NCBI GenBank assembly: GCA_947174505.1
Contig: CAMWJF010000007.1
Coordinates: 1-64,000 of the forward strand
Length of the DNA stretch: 64,000 nt
Reading direction: 5' to 3'
Source of the DNA: an uncultured Lachnospiraceae bacterium
Lineage (GTDB): Bacteria; Bacillota; Clostridia; Lachnospirales; Lachnospiraceae
Numbering within the stretch: position 1 is the first letter of the stretch; each line of letters begins with the position of its first letter. Position numbers and translations under genes: made by a program. Below are positions 41,904-50,309 of the stretch, in pieces. The notes beneath the pieces are model-generated. The model ran no database searches and was not told where the DNA came from. It saw only the letters and a program-made list of their open reading frames with translations.

Positions 41904-41942
41904 AAAACAGCGGTAAACCTGTCACAGATTTACCGCTGTTTT
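41904..41942. terminator. Bidirectional terminator
   Basis: AAAACAGCGGTAAA pairs perfectly with TTTACCGCTGTTTT, giving A- and T-runs at both ends. It serves the short plus-strand transcript and the minus-strand phosphorylase gene that ends at 42016. Confidence 0.92.
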
Positions 41943-42015
41943 ATTCAGAGCAGGCAGATTATAAAGGGACATATCACAGCCCTGCACGATCAACCTCTCA
42001 TGTTTATGATTATGA

Positions 42016-44451
42016 CTAGCCCATGGTCACGACCACATCATATTCGGTTTTACCGGCCACATAAGGAACGACGCATCCTTCCACGGCCTGTCCGTCCACG
42101 GTGAGGGACTTCACACCCTTCTCCACGTTGTCAGGATTAACCACCCTGATGTTGTAGGTGCCTTCGCGGAATTTACGGGTTAAGGTAAAGTCACCGAAAC
42201 CTTTGGGCACGCAGGGATCAATACTGAGTCCCCTGTGGGTAGGGTACACGCCAAGAATGTGCTGGGACACATTCACGAAAGTCCATGCCGCCGTACCGGT
42301 AAGCCAGCTGTTCTTCGCCTCGCCGGGGATGTACGCGTCGGCTCCGGCTACCATCTGGGAGTACACGTAGGGCTCTGTGCGGTGGATTTCGCTGATTTCC
42401 TCCACATAGGCAGGGCAGGTTTTCTGATAGATTTCAAAAGCCCTGTCGCCACGCCCGATCACGGTTTCCGCGATGGAAACCCAGGGATTGTTGTGGCAGA
42501 AGATACCCGCGTTCTCCTTGTATCCGGGCGGATAGGAGGAGATTTCACCCAGCTCCAGATGATATCTGGTGTAGGCGGGCTGCAGGATCATCACACCGTA
42601 CTGGGTATCCAGCTTTTCCTTTACGGAATCAAGCGCCTTTTCGGCAAGCCCTTCCTTCACGCCGATACCGGCAAGAGGGCAGAAACCGTTGGATTCGATA
42701 TAAATCTGTCCTTCCTCGCATTCTTTGGAGCCGATCTTTTTGCCATAAGCGTCGTAAGCGCGGACGAACCAGTCGCCGTCCCAGCCGTCCTTCAATACGG
42801 CGTCATACATTTTCTGCACTTCCGCGCGGGCGTAATCCGCCTCCGCCTGATTGTCCATAAGCTCACATAACTGTGCGTATTCTTCCCCGTACTTGACGAA
42901 CATACCGGCGATAAATACGGATTCCGCAACAGGTCCTTCGGAGGGACCAAAGGTCTGGAAAGATTCTCCCGGATGCTCGGAGAAGCAGTTTAAGTTCAGG
43001 CAGTCGTTCCAGTCGGCGCGGCCGATCAGGGGCAGCGCATGGGGGCCCTTGTGTGTCACGATATAGTTGAAGGAGCGTTTCAGGTGCTCCAGCAGAGGCT
43101 TTGCAAGAGATTCGTCGTTGTCAAAGGGAACCATCTCTGTCAAAATGGAAGTGTCCCCCGTCTCGCGCACATAGGCGGAGGTACCAGCGATCAGCCAGAG
43201 CGGGTCGTCGTTGAAGCCGCTGCCGATGTCGGAGTTGCCCTTCTTGGTGAGGGGCTGGTACTGATGATAAGCGCTGCCGTCCTCAAACTGGGTGGAGGCA
43301 ATATCGATGATGCGCTGCCTTGCACGGTCCGGGATCAGGTGGACGAAGCCCAGCAGATCCTGACAGGAATCGCGGAATCCCATACCGCGTCCGATGCCAG
43401 ATTCATAATAGGATGCGGAGCGGGACATGTTAAAGGTTACCATACACTGATACTGGTTCCATATATTGACCATGCGGTCTACCTTGTCGTTGGAGGACTT
43501 CACGGTGTACTTGGATAACAATTCGTTCCAGTATGTGTTCAGTGCGGCAAATGCCTGTTCCACGTCCGCGTCAGTCTGATATTTGGCGAGCATTGCCTCG
43601 GCAGGCTTTTTGTTGATGACGCCGGGTGACTCCCACTTCTGGTCCTCGGGATTTTCTATGTAGCCCAGAACAAATACAAAGGTTTTGCTCTCGCCGGGCT
43701 GTAAGGTCACGTTGATCTGGTGCGACGCGATGGGGGACCAGCCGTGTGCCACAGAGTTCGTCGCCTGGCCTTTCTCCACGGCCTCAGGATTTGCTGCGCC
43801 GCGGTATGCGCCAAGGAAAGCGTCGCGGCTGGTGTCAAAGCCGTCTACGGGCGTGTTGACGGAGTATACCGCATAGTGGTTCCTGCGTTCGCGGTACTCT
43901 GTCTTATGGTAGATAGCGGAACCGATAACCTCCACCTCGCCGGTGTTTAAGTTACGCTGGAAATTGCGGGAATCGTCGTCCGCATTCCAGAGGCACCATT
44001 CAACATAGGAGAAGAGGGAAATGTTTTTTTCGCTGTCGCTTTGGTTGGTCAGTTTCACCTGACTGATTTCACAGTTGTCATCCATGGGGATGAAGGTGAG
44101 GACTGAAGCCTCCAGTTTGTTTTTTACGCCTGTAAAGCGGCTGTAGCCGATGCCGTGGCGGCATTCGTAGCTGTCAAGCTCTGTCTGGGTCGGCTTCCAT
44201 CCGGGATTCCAGACGGTGCCGTCCTCTTTGATATAGAAGTATTTACCATTGATGTCATTGGGTACGTCGTTGTAACGGTAACGTGTCATGCGAAGAAGCT
44301 TTGCATCCTTATAAAAGGTGTAACCGCCGCAGGTGTTGGAAATCAGCGTAAAGAACTCCTTACAGCCCAGATAGTTGATCCAGGGTAAGGGCGTCCTGGG
44401 TGTGGTGATGACATACTCGCGGTTTTTGTCATCAAAATAACCAAATTTCAT
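42016..44451 (-). CDS. Cellobiose phosphorylase (GH94)
   Basis: An 811-residue GH94 enzyme that splits cellobiose with phosphate into glucose 1-phosphate and glucose, saving one ATP. The N-terminal beta-sandwich begins [15 protein letters not shown]. The (alpha/alpha)6 barrel holds [17 protein letters not shown] and [20 protein letters not shown], where the general-acid Asp is expected, and [19 protein letters not shown]. Length and motifs match intracellular cellobiose phosphorylases. AAGGAGAATGGAG precedes the ATG at 44451; an upstream extension to 44586 lies over the promoter. A LacI regulator is divergently encoded and its operator-like sequence sits in this gene's leader. No cellobiose transporter is nearby. 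Confidence 0.93.
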   Translation of the reverse strand: MKFGYFDDKNREYVITTPRTPLPWINYLGCKEFFTLISNTCGGYTFYKDAKLLRMTRYRYNDVPNDINGKYFYIKEDGTVWNPGWKPTQTELDSYECRHGIGYSRFTGVKNKLEASVLTFIPMDDNCEISQVKLTNQSDSEKNISLFSYVEWCLWNADDDSRNFQRNLNTGEVEVIGSAIYHKTEYRERRNHYAVYSVNTPVDGFDTSRDAFLGAYRGAANPEAVEKGQATNSVAHGWSPIASHQINVTLQPGESKTFVFVLGYIENPEDQKWESPGVINKKPAEAMLAKYQTDADVEQAFAALNTYWNELLSKYTVKSSNDKVDRMVNIWNQYQCMVTFNMSRSASYYESGIGRGMGFRDSCQDLLGFVHLIPDRARQRIIDIASTQFEDGSAYHQYQPLTKKGNSDIGSGFNDDPLWLIAGTSAYVRETGDTSILTEMVPFDNDESLAKPLLEHLKRSFNYIVTHKGPHALPLIGRADWNDCLNLNCFSEHPGESFQTFGPSEGPVAESVFIAGMFVKYGEEYAQLCELMDNQAEADYARAEVQKMYDAVLKDGWDGDWFVRAYDAYGKKIGSKECEEGQIYIESNGFCPLAGIGVKEGLAEKALDSVKEKLDTQYGVMILQPAYTRYHLELGEISSYPPGYKENAGIFCHNNPWVSIAETVIGRGDRAFEIYQKTCPAYVEEISEIHRTEPYVYSQMVAGADAYIPGEAKNSWLTGTAAWTFVNVSQHILGVYPTHRGLSIDPCVPKGFGDFTLTRKFREGTYNIRVVNPDNVEKGVKSLTVDGQAVEGCVVPYVAGKTEYDVVVTMG

Positions 44452-44518
44452 AGCTCCATTCTCCTTTTCGTTTGATTTGTGTCCGGTTCTTTGCAAATTG
44501 CCCTGAAACGGAGCAGGG

Positions 44519-44530
44519 TAAACGATTAAG
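44519..44530 (-). promoter_or_regulatory. LacI-type operator in the phosphorylase leader
   Basis: TAAACGATTAAG on the plus strand, about 28 bases beyond the -10 of the phosphorylase promoter. The same AAACGATTAAG stands behind the -10 of the divergent LacI gene (44668-44680), suggesting one repressor controls both. Confidence 0.6.
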
Positions 44531-44557
44531 TAAAGTTGTCTCCGCCCGGATAAGCAA

Positions 44558-44586
44558 ATTATACAGAAGAAATGAGAAAAAAGCAA
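44558..44586 (-). promoter_or_regulatory. Promoter of the cellobiose phosphorylase gene
   Basis: On the minus strand TTGCTT, 17 bases, TATAAT. Transcription should start near 44551, about 100 bases before the ATG. Confidence 0.75.
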
Positions 44587-44630
44587 TAATTATATGTTTA
44601 TCATGTAAATTCAATAAATTTCAAAAGGCG

Positions 44631-44680
44631 TTGCAATACTTGGCGATGTATTGTACAATGGAAATACGAAAACGATTAAG
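44631..44680 (+). promoter_or_regulatory. LacI gene promoter and operator
   Basis: TTGCAA (44631-44636), 17 bases, TACAAT (44654-44659), then the operator-like GAAAACGATTAAG (44668-44680) at about +3. This is the position for autorepression. Confidence 0.72.
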
Positions 44681-44686
44681 CGACAT

Positions 44687-44758
44687 GCGACAGTGTAGAA
44701 CATCTGAGGAGAATGCGAAGCATTCTCTGAATTGAGCGCGGGGGTGTTCGATTTTTTG
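44687..44758 (+). repeat. GCGACAGTGTA element, copy 2
   Basis: GCGACAGTGTA, then hairpin GAGAATGC/GCATTCTC (44709-44727), CTGAATTGAGCGCG and CGATTTTTT. It has the same order of parts as 21527-21599. It lies in the leader of the LacI gene. Its hairpin and the CTGAATTGAG tail also match 63102-63138. Confidence 0.5.
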
Positions 44759-44783
44759 TTCCAGGGCTGGAGAGGATTAAAAT

Positions 44784-45824
44784 ATGGTATCTATGAAGGA
44801 TATTTCGGCGGTCTGCGGTGTCTCGGTGGCTACGGTCAGTAAGGCGCTTAATGATCAGAGCGATATTGGACAGGAGACGAAGAAGCGGATTCGGCAGGTG
44901 GCCGAGGAGATGGGTTACTTTCCAAATACGGCGGCCAAGATGCTGAAAACGAACCGCAGTTATAATATAGGGGTTCTGTTTAACCATGAGGATTACAGCG
45001 GTCTGACCCATGACTATTATGCCTTCGTGCTGGACAGCCTGAAACGCACGGTGGAGGAGAAGGGCTACGACATTACCTTTGTCAATACCAGCGACCGCCG
45101 CGCGGGCGCAATGAGTTATCTGGAACACTGCAAATCCCGTGGCTTTGACGGCGTTGCGATTGTCTGTACGGATTTTTATTCGCCAGAGATTTTACAGCTT
45201 GTGAGGGGCACCATTCCCATCATTACGCTGGATCACCTTTTTAACAATGTCTGTGCGGTTATGTCCAACAATGTGCAGGGGATGCAGGATCTGCTTACAT
45301 ACATTTATAAGAAAGGACACCGCCGGGTAGCCTATATCCATGGGGCCGATTCCGCTGTTACACAGAGCAGACTGTCTTCCTTTTACCGTACGGCTGCCCA
45401 GCTCGGACTGACGATACCGGATGAATATATCCGCATGTCGCCCTACCGTGACACCAATGGCGCGTATGCGGAGACGGTGAGGCTGCTTGAATTAAGGGAG
45501 CCTCCCACCTGTATTCTCTATCCCGATGATTTTTCTGCATTTGGCGGTTTTAATGCGATTCAGGAACGGGGAATGCGGATTCCCGATGACATTTCGATCG
45601 CGGGCTATGACGGCATCCGGGTCGCCAGACATATTGAACCTACTCTGACCACGCTGCGGCAGGACACGGAAGAGCTGGGGAAAATGGTGGGAGAAAAGCT
45701 GATCAGTCTGATCGAACATCCCAAAATCACATTGGTGGAGACGCTTGTGGTGGAGGGACATGTATTTGAAGGAAATTCCGTGGCGGATATCAATGTGAAA
45801 AGTATGAAGTCCCATATCAGATAA
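44784..45824 (+). CDS. LacI-family transcriptional regulator
   Basis: A 346-residue repressor. The N-terminal helix-turn-helix and hinge read MKDISAVCGVSVATVSKALNDQ...MGYFPNTAAKMLKTN. The periplasmic-binding-protein-like ligand domain follows (IGVLFNHEDYSG..., PTCILYPDDFSAFGGFNAI, DISIAGYDGIRVARHIEPTLTT). GGAGAGG stands 11 bases before the ATG. It is divergent from the GH94 gene and both promoters carry AAACGATTAAG, so it most likely represses cellobiose use and itself, with a disaccharide or sugar phosphate as inducer. The ligand itself is inferred from context. Confidence 0.92.
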   Translation: MVSMKDISAVCGVSVATVSKALNDQSDIGQETKKRIRQVAEEMGYFPNTAAKMLKTNRSYNIGVLFNHEDYSGLTHDYYAFVLDSLKRTVEEKGYDITFVNTSDRRAGAMSYLEHCKSRGFDGVAIVCTDFYSPEILQLVRGTIPIITLDHLFNNVCAVMSNNVQGMQDLLTYIYKKGHRRVAYIHGADSAVTQSRLSSFYRTAAQLGLTIPDEYIRMSPYRDTNGAYAETVRLLELREPPTCILYPDDFSAFGGFNAIQERGMRIPDDISIAGYDGIRVARHIEPTLTTLRQDTEELGKMVGEKLISLIEHPKITLVETLVVEGHVFEGNSVADINVKSMKSHIR

Positions 45825-45903
45825 TACCTGAAATGGGGTATTCTATCAGAAAGCCTTTACCTTGGAATTTGAGATTCCACAGAGCGAAATCAGGGAGGGA
45901 AGC

Positions 45904-46296
45904 ATGTCGTCACCGATTTTATTTGACCAAAGCAAATTAAAGGCATATGATGGTCTTATGAGGCTGTGCGAGTTTGCCGGGAAGTCCGGGGCGTGGCAGC
46001 AGACTTTATGGAGTAAGCTTTTGGAGAATCAGAAGCTTTACGACGCTTTTGTCTACTATCTGGAGAACCACGGACTGCCGGATGAGCCGAAGTGCGGGGC
46101 ATATTCCCTGACGGACTGTTATGTGTGGCAGATAGAGCAGGACAATCTGCGCATGGACACGGGGAAGAATACCGCAAGCTGCAATAAGGAGGACATGGTG
46201 CTCAGGTCGTTCATGATGATGGCAGATATGCAGAGGCATCCGGAAGAATACGCGAAAAAGCTGGGTGACTGGAAAGGCATGGATCAGACCATGTAA
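45904..46296 (+). CDS. Hypothetical protein
   Basis: A 130-residue soluble, helix-rich protein that I do not recognise. It contains DGLMRLCEFAGKSGAWQQTLWSKLL, a segment with three Cys (LCEFAG, KCGAYSLTDCYVW) and a Met-rich SFMMMADMQRHPEEY. AGGGAGGGAAGC precedes the ATG at 45904, which decides the start over the in-frame ATG at 45862. It lies between the LacI gene and a DUF1700-type membrane protein on the same strand and could be cotranscribed with the latter, 38 bases on. Confidence 0.7.
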   Translation: MSSPILFDQSKLKAYDGLMRLCEFAGKSGAWQQTLWSKLLENQKLYDAFVYYLENHGLPDEPKCGAYSLTDCYVWQIEQDNLRMDTGKNTASCNKEDMVLRSFMMMADMQRHPEEYAKKLGDWKGMDQTM

Positions 46297-46334
46297 AGGG
46301 CACGGAGACAGAACAGAGGAAAAAGGAAGGAAGT

Positions 46335-46784
46335 ATGGATCGGACGGAATTTATAGACAGGCTGCAGAGGGCACTTGCGGGCGGCGTGAACAGCTCCAGG
46401 GTGGCGGAGAACGTGCAGTATTACCGGGAATATATTGACGTGGAGATCAGAAAGGGCAGAAGCGAGGCGGAAGTGCTGGAAAGTCTCGGCGATCCGAGAC
46501 TTCTTGCGAAGAGCATTATTGAGGCAAATAAGCGCGCCGGTATCAGTGAAGGGACGAACCGGACTTACGATGAGGAGACCGGGGAGGACAGATACGGGGA
46601 GCTGAAAAAGGCGGCAAGGGAAAAAATCGTGCGCGTTCCGGGCTGGCTGATCGCGCTGACTGCGGTTGTGATTTTTCTTTTGATCATCGGTCTGGCATTT
46701 TCCATGATTTCTTTACTTGCGCCGATCATGATTCCGGTGCTGGTTGTGATACTTGCGGTGAATTATTTTAAAGGACGGAAATGA
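46335..46784 (+). CDS. DUF1700/HAAS-type membrane protein
   Basis: A 149-residue protein. The N-terminal HAAS-like helical domain (FIDRLQRALAGGVNSSRVAENVQYYREYIDVEIRKGRSEAEVLESLGDPRLLAKSII) is typical of DUF1700 proteins, which usually pair with PadR-type regulators and act as membrane partners. Two adjacent membrane helices follow near residues 98-145 (WLIALTAVVIFLLIIGLAFSM, ISLLAPIMIPVLVVILAV). No PadR gene is visible nearby. GGAAGGAAG precedes the ATG. Confidence 0.8.
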   Translation: MDRTEFIDRLQRALAGGVNSSRVAENVQYYREYIDVEIRKGRSEAEVLESLGDPRLLAKSIIEANKRAGISEGTNRTYDEETGEDRYGELKKAAREKIVRVPGWLIALTAVVIFLLIIGLAFSMISLLAPIMIPVLVVILAVNYFKGRK

Positions 46785-46789
46785 CAAGT

Positions 46790-46824
46790 CAACAGGCCGT
46801 TTACTTAGGATAAACGGCCTGTTG
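46790..46824 (+). terminator. Strong hairpin after the DUF1700-type gene
   Basis: CAACAGGCCGTTTA pairs perfectly with TAAACGGCCTGTTG (14 bp, 7-base loop). There is no T-run, so termination is likely but not certain. The next 180 bases hold two copies of AAAAAATAGTAC-AAAG (near 46925 and 46974). Confidence 0.7.
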
Positions 46825-47002
46825 AGGGGAGTATAAATAATTAATATAAGGGTCTGTAGGCGGAGAATGAAGGGGTATCTCCGTCTACGTTTATTATTAT
46901 AGTACATTCTGCGAAAAAAACAAGAAAAAATAGTACCAAAGTACCAACCTTAGTTTTGGTGCTTTTGAATAAAAAAATAGTACTAAAGACCTATAAGTTG
47001 CC

Positions 47003-47033
47003 TGAATAACTTCGTTTGGAATCTCTCATACTA
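47003..47033 (+). promoter_or_regulatory. Forespore-type (sigma-G/F) promoter
   Basis: TGAATA (47003-47008), 18 bases, CATACTA (47027-47033). This equals the Bacillus sigma-G consensus as I know it, and no sigma-A promoter competes here. It predicts forespore expression of the 49-residue Asn-rich protein that follows. Confidence 0.7.
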
Positions 47034-47069
47034 TTTCTGTAACACGAAACCAATCAGGAGGTATGGAAG

Positions 47070-47219
47070 ATGTCTAAGAACGATTTTAACCAGAACAATC
47101 AGCAGAATGAGAAGCAGCAGGACAAGAACAACCAGAACAATTCCAAGAACAGCACAAACAACAACAGCAAGAACAGCTCCGGCAGCAACTCTAACAACAG
47201 CAGCAAGGACAACTATTAA
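47070..47219 (+). CDS. 49-residue Asn/Lys/Gln/Ser-rich small protein
   Basis: A tiny protein starting MSKNDFNQNNQQNEKQQDKN and ending SSKDNY, built almost only from N, K, Q, S and D with a single Phe and Tyr. AGGAGGT at 47056-47062 is a perfect ribosome site seven bases before the ATG, and a strong terminator follows the stop. The promoter is of forespore type. Composition resembles gamma-type small acid-soluble spore proteins, which are Gln/Asn-rich amino acid stores, but the repeats and length differ. I propose a spore protein; no homologue was checked. Confidence 0.75.
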   Translation: MSKNDFNQNNQQNEKQQDKNNQNNSKNSTNNNSKNSSGSNSNNSSKDNY

Positions 47220-47237
47220 GAAGGATCTGGTCTGAGA

Positions 47238-47265
47238 AGGGGACGCATCGGGCGTCCCCTTTTTC
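47238..47265 (+). terminator. Terminator after the Asn-rich protein
   Basis: AGGGGACGC pairs perfectly with GCGTCCCCT, with a 5-base loop and a T5 run. A textbook intrinsic terminator. Confidence 0.95.
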
Positions 47266-47345
47266 CGACTCTGTTTATATTGCATGGGATGTCGGGGGAA
47301 GAAAACTAAGTTGACAGGTTTTTACTTACGGCATAAAATGTACCT

Positions 47346-48494
47346 ATGGAAAAATTAGAGTATATTGTGCCCTGTCATTTTGGGCTGGAGGCAGTTTTAA
47401 AAAGAGAAATTATGGATCTTGGTCTGGAGATTACCTGCGTGGAGGACGGCAGAGTCAGCTTTGCCGGGGACAGGCAGGCACTGTGCCGTGCCAATGTTTT
47501 CCTCCGCAGTGCGCAGAGGGTACTGGTTAAGATAGGGAGCTTTCATGCGGAAACCTTTGAGGAGCTTTTTCAGGGGACGAAGGCGCTTCCCTGGGAGGCC
47601 TATATTCCTAAAGACGGAAAATTCTGGGTGGCTAAGGCGGCCAGCGTGAAGAGCAGACTTTTCAGTCCTTCCGATATCCAGTCGATTATGAAAAAAGCTA
47701 TGGTAGAGCGTATGAAGGGCGTTTACCACATCGACTGGTTTGCGGAGAGCGGGGCGGACTATCCGGTCAGAGTCTTTATTAAGAAGGACGAGGTGACGGT
47801 GGGACTTGACACTTCGGGAGAATCCTTACATAAACGTGGCTACAGAAAGCTGACGGTGAAAGCTCCCATTGCGGAGAATCTGGCGGCGGCCCTTCTGATG
47901 CTGACGCCCTGGCGGGGGGACCGGATTCTCGTGGATCCTTTTTGCGGCAGCGGGACGATTCCCATCGAGGCGGCTATGATGGCAGCCCATATTGCGCCCG
48001 GGAAAAACAGGCGTTTTACGGCGCAGGACTGGGCGCATGTGTTTCCGGGTAAGCTCTGGGAAAAGGCAAGGGAAGAGGCGGAGTCCATGGAAACGCCGGA
48101 TGTGGAAACGCAGATTCAGGGTTATGACATAGACGGGGAGATGGTGTCCATTGCCAGGGCAAATGCCAGACTGGCAGGGGTGGAGCATCTGATCCATTTT
48201 CAGCAGAGGGACGTGGCGCAGCTTTCCCATGCGAAAAAGTATGGGTTTATCCTGACGAATCCGCCCTACGGGGAGCGGCTTTCGGAGAAGGAAGCCCTTC
48301 ATGCCCTGTATCGGACGCTGGGAGAGCGTTACCGTGCGCTGGATGCCTGGTCCATGTATGTGATTACTTCCTACGAGCAGGCGGAAAACGCCATTGGCAG
48401 GAAGGCGGATAAGAACAGAAAGTTGTATAACGGGATGATAAAGACCTACTTTTATCAGTATATGGGTCCAAGGCCCACCGGGAGTAAAAGGTAA
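47346..48494 (+). CDS. THUMP-domain rRNA methyltransferase (RlmL/YpsC-like)
   Basis: A 382-residue SAM-dependent guanine-N2 RNA methyltransferase. Residues 1-155 contain a ferredoxin-like part and a THUMP RNA-binding domain (IVPCHFGLEAVLKREIMDLGLEI...). The C-terminal Rossmann domain has DPFCGSGTIPIEAAMMA near 196 (SAM binding) and the catalytic NPPYGERL near 305. It lacks the second methyltransferase domain of E. coli RlmKL and matches the Firmicute YpsC group, thought to modify 23S rRNA. It ends three bases before the next gene, hence one operon. Confidence 0.9.
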   Translation: MEKLEYIVPCHFGLEAVLKREIMDLGLEITCVEDGRVSFAGDRQALCRANVFLRSAQRVLVKIGSFHAETFEELFQGTKALPWEAYIPKDGKFWVAKAASVKSRLFSPSDIQSIMKKAMVERMKGVYHIDWFAESGADYPVRVFIKKDEVTVGLDTSGESLHKRGYRKLTVKAPIAENLAAALLMLTPWRGDRILVDPFCGSGTIPIEAAMMAAHIAPGKNRRFTAQDWAHVFPGKLWEKAREEAESMETPDVETQIQGYDIDGEMVSIARANARLAGVEHLIHFQQRDVAQLSHAKKYGFILTNPPYGERLSEKEALHALYRTLGERYRALDAWSMYVITSYEQAENAIGRKADKNRKLYNGMIKTYFYQYMGPRPTGSKR

Positions 48495-48497
48495 GCG

Positions 48498-49577
48498 ATG
48501 CAGCAGAACAGTTTGATGAAAAGTACTTTGGTATATTGCATTCTATTTGTGGCGGCGGCCATGGGCGTTATGCTGTACTATGCGGCGACAAAGACTGTGG
48601 GCGTGGCGGACCTGGCGCAGGATGAGGTGGTGCGGCCTTCAGAGCAGGGAGAGGAGAACACGCCGGATGTCCCGAAAATGGAAAATGAAATCGTCATAAA
48701 CAGAACTGAATTGAACACTAATTATTTCTGTATACCGATGCCGGAAAGCGTGAAGGCGGAGGAAGTGGTTTTAGAGAATCACTACATGGATAAGGAGCTC
48801 TGGGTGGGCATCAGTACCGAGCAGACACAAGTCTACGAGGAATTTTACGAGTCGAAAAGCGTCTTCGGGAACTGCGAGAATGTGGCGGACGGCCGTTTTG
48901 AGGCGGAGAAGGACAGAATCTGCCTGCGGTTTGCGCTGAATGGGGTTTACGAGTACAGGAGCATTTTTGAGGATCATACCCTGTATGTAGAGTTTGTGCC
49001 CCCGAAAGAAGTGTATGAGAAGATTATCGTGATAGATCCCGCTTATGGGGGCGAGGAGCATGGCGTCGCTGTGGACGGAATCCTTTCAAAGAATATAACG
49101 CTTGACGTTGCAAAGGCGTTAAAGGCTATGCTTGACGAGAGCGATATCAAGGTGTACTACACAAGAATGGACGACAGCAATCCGGCGGCGGCGGACAGAG
49201 TGGAGCTTGCGGCAGCGACAAAGGCGGATATGCTGATCAGTATAGAAGTGAGCGGCGACGAGAACAGTAAACTTTATGGGACGTCGACGGTTTATAACAG
49301 TAAATTTTTTATCCCCGGTTTCGGAAATGTGGAGCTTGCGGATCTTCTCGAACGGGAGGTAGTCACGTCGATCAGCGGCAAAGCCTGCGGTCTGATCGAA
49401 TCGGCAAAAGAGGATCTGGTCGTGAACAACGCCACGGTTCCGGCGGCGGCCATCCGGGTGGGATATCTGACGAACAGTCAGGAGGCCATTTTGCTGCAGC
49501 GCGAGGATTATATCAGGCGGATTGCAGAGGGGATTTACAATGCGGTTTTGAAGGCGTACGAACAACGCGAAGAGTAA
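48498..49577 (+). CDS. Membrane-anchored amidase_3-fold protein, probably inactive
   Basis: A 359-residue protein with one N-terminal membrane helix (TLVYCILFVAAAMGVMLYYA), a 140-residue linker domain and a C-terminal half that aligns with N-acetylmuramoyl-L-alanine amidases (amidase_3). The zinc and catalytic residues are replaced: DPAYGG for DPGHGG, LSKN for the Glu-bearing EKD, SIEVS for SIHAN, and IRVGYLTN for VELGFISN. Structural motifs such as RVELAAATKADMLIS and the end IAEGIYNAVLKAY remain. It is therefore likely a pseudoenzyme, perhaps a wall-binding or regulatory protein. The stop codon lies inside a two-hairpin RNA element. Confidence 0.82.
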   Translation: MQQNSLMKSTLVYCILFVAAAMGVMLYYAATKTVGVADLAQDEVVRPSEQGEENTPDVPKMENEIVINRTELNTNYFCIPMPESVKAEEVVLENHYMDKELWVGISTEQTQVYEEFYESKSVFGNCENVADGRFEAEKDRICLRFALNGVYEYRSIFEDHTLYVEFVPPKEVYEKIIVIDPAYGGEEHGVAVDGILSKNITLDVAKALKAMLDESDIKVYYTRMDDSNPAAADRVELAAATKADMLISIEVSGDENSKLYGTSTVYNSKFFIPGFGNVELADLLEREVVTSISGKACGLIESAKEDLVVNNATVPAAAIRVGYLTNSQEAILLQREDYIRRIAEGIYNAVLKAYEQREE

Positions 49578-49660
49578 TTCTAAAGACGTCCCGCCATGGA
49601 ACGGGACGCCAAGAATTACTATACTTCGCGTGAGAGAATTTCCGAAAAGCGGAAATTCTC
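49565..49660 (+). repeat. Two-hairpin intergenic RNA element, copy 2
   Basis: Stem-loop I (49565-49631): ACGCGAAG/CTTCGCGT, AGTAATTCT/AGAATTACT and GACGTCCCG/CGGGACGCC (one mismatch). It has a 3-base bulge ATA and an AAA/A internal loop in the same places as in the copy at 10721. Stem-loop II (49634-49660): GAGAATTTCC/GGAAATTCTC. The stop codon TAA of the amidase-like gene is within the second tier. Confidence 0.8.
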
Positions 49661-49687
49661 CATATACTTATGAGGAGACAGGACAAT

Positions 49688-50305
49688 ATGCTTCAGATTA
49701 TATTTGCCACAGGCAATGAAGGGAAAATGCGGGAGACCCGGGCCATTCTCAGCGATATGGAGCTCGAAATCCATTCCATGAAGGAGGTCGGGCTTGCGCT
49801 TGAGATTGAGGAGGACGGAACCACATTTGAGGAGAATGCCCGCATCAAGGCGCGGGCGGTGGCAGATGCCCTTGCCGCGCAGGAAAAAACGCGGGAGTGT
49901 ATAGTGGTGGCGGATGATTCCGGGCTGGAAATCGATTTTCTGAATGGGGAGCCGGGCGTGTATTCCGCCAGATATCTCGGTGAGGAAACGCCTTTTTCCG
50001 AGAAGAGCGAGGATCTGCTCAGAAGGCTTAAGGATGTGCCGGAGGAGGAGAGAAGCGCAAGGTTTGTCTGTGCGATTGCGGCGGTATTTCCGGACGGCGG
50101 GGAGGTTATCACCAGAGGAGTCATTGAGGGCAGGATCGGCCACGAGCTGCGCGGGGATAACGGCTTCGGCTATGATATCATCTTTTATCTGCCGGAATAC
50201 GGCCGTACCGCGGCGGAGCTGACGGATGAGGAGAAGAACCGTATCAGCCACAGAAGCAGGGCTTTGGAACAGATGAAAGAGGAACTGAAGAAAAGGATGT
50301 TGTAA
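49688..50305 (+). CDS. rdgB: XTP/dITP diphosphatase
   Basis: A 205-residue Ham1/RdgB nucleotide pyrophosphatase that hydrolyses dITP, ITP and XTP to monophosphates and keeps damaged purines out of DNA and RNA. Motifs are IFATGNEGKMRET at the N-terminus, FEENARIKARAVADAL, VVADDSGLEIDFLNGEPGVYSARY with the catalytic Asp, and GDNGFGYDIIFY then ISHRSRAL near the end. GAGGAG is about 11 bases before the ATG at 49688; an ATG at 49670 would include it. It is followed after four bases by the phosphodiesterase gene. Confidence 0.93.
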   Translation: MLQIIFATGNEGKMRETRAILSDMELEIHSMKEVGLALEIEEDGTTFEENARIKARAVADALAAQEKTRECIVVADDSGLEIDFLNGEPGVYSARYLGEETPFSEKSEDLLRRLKDVPEEERSARFVCAIAAVFPDGGEVITRGVIEGRIGHELRGDNGFGYDIIFYLPEYGRTAAELTDEEKNRISHRSRALEQMKEELKKRML

Positions 50306-50309
50306 TGAC

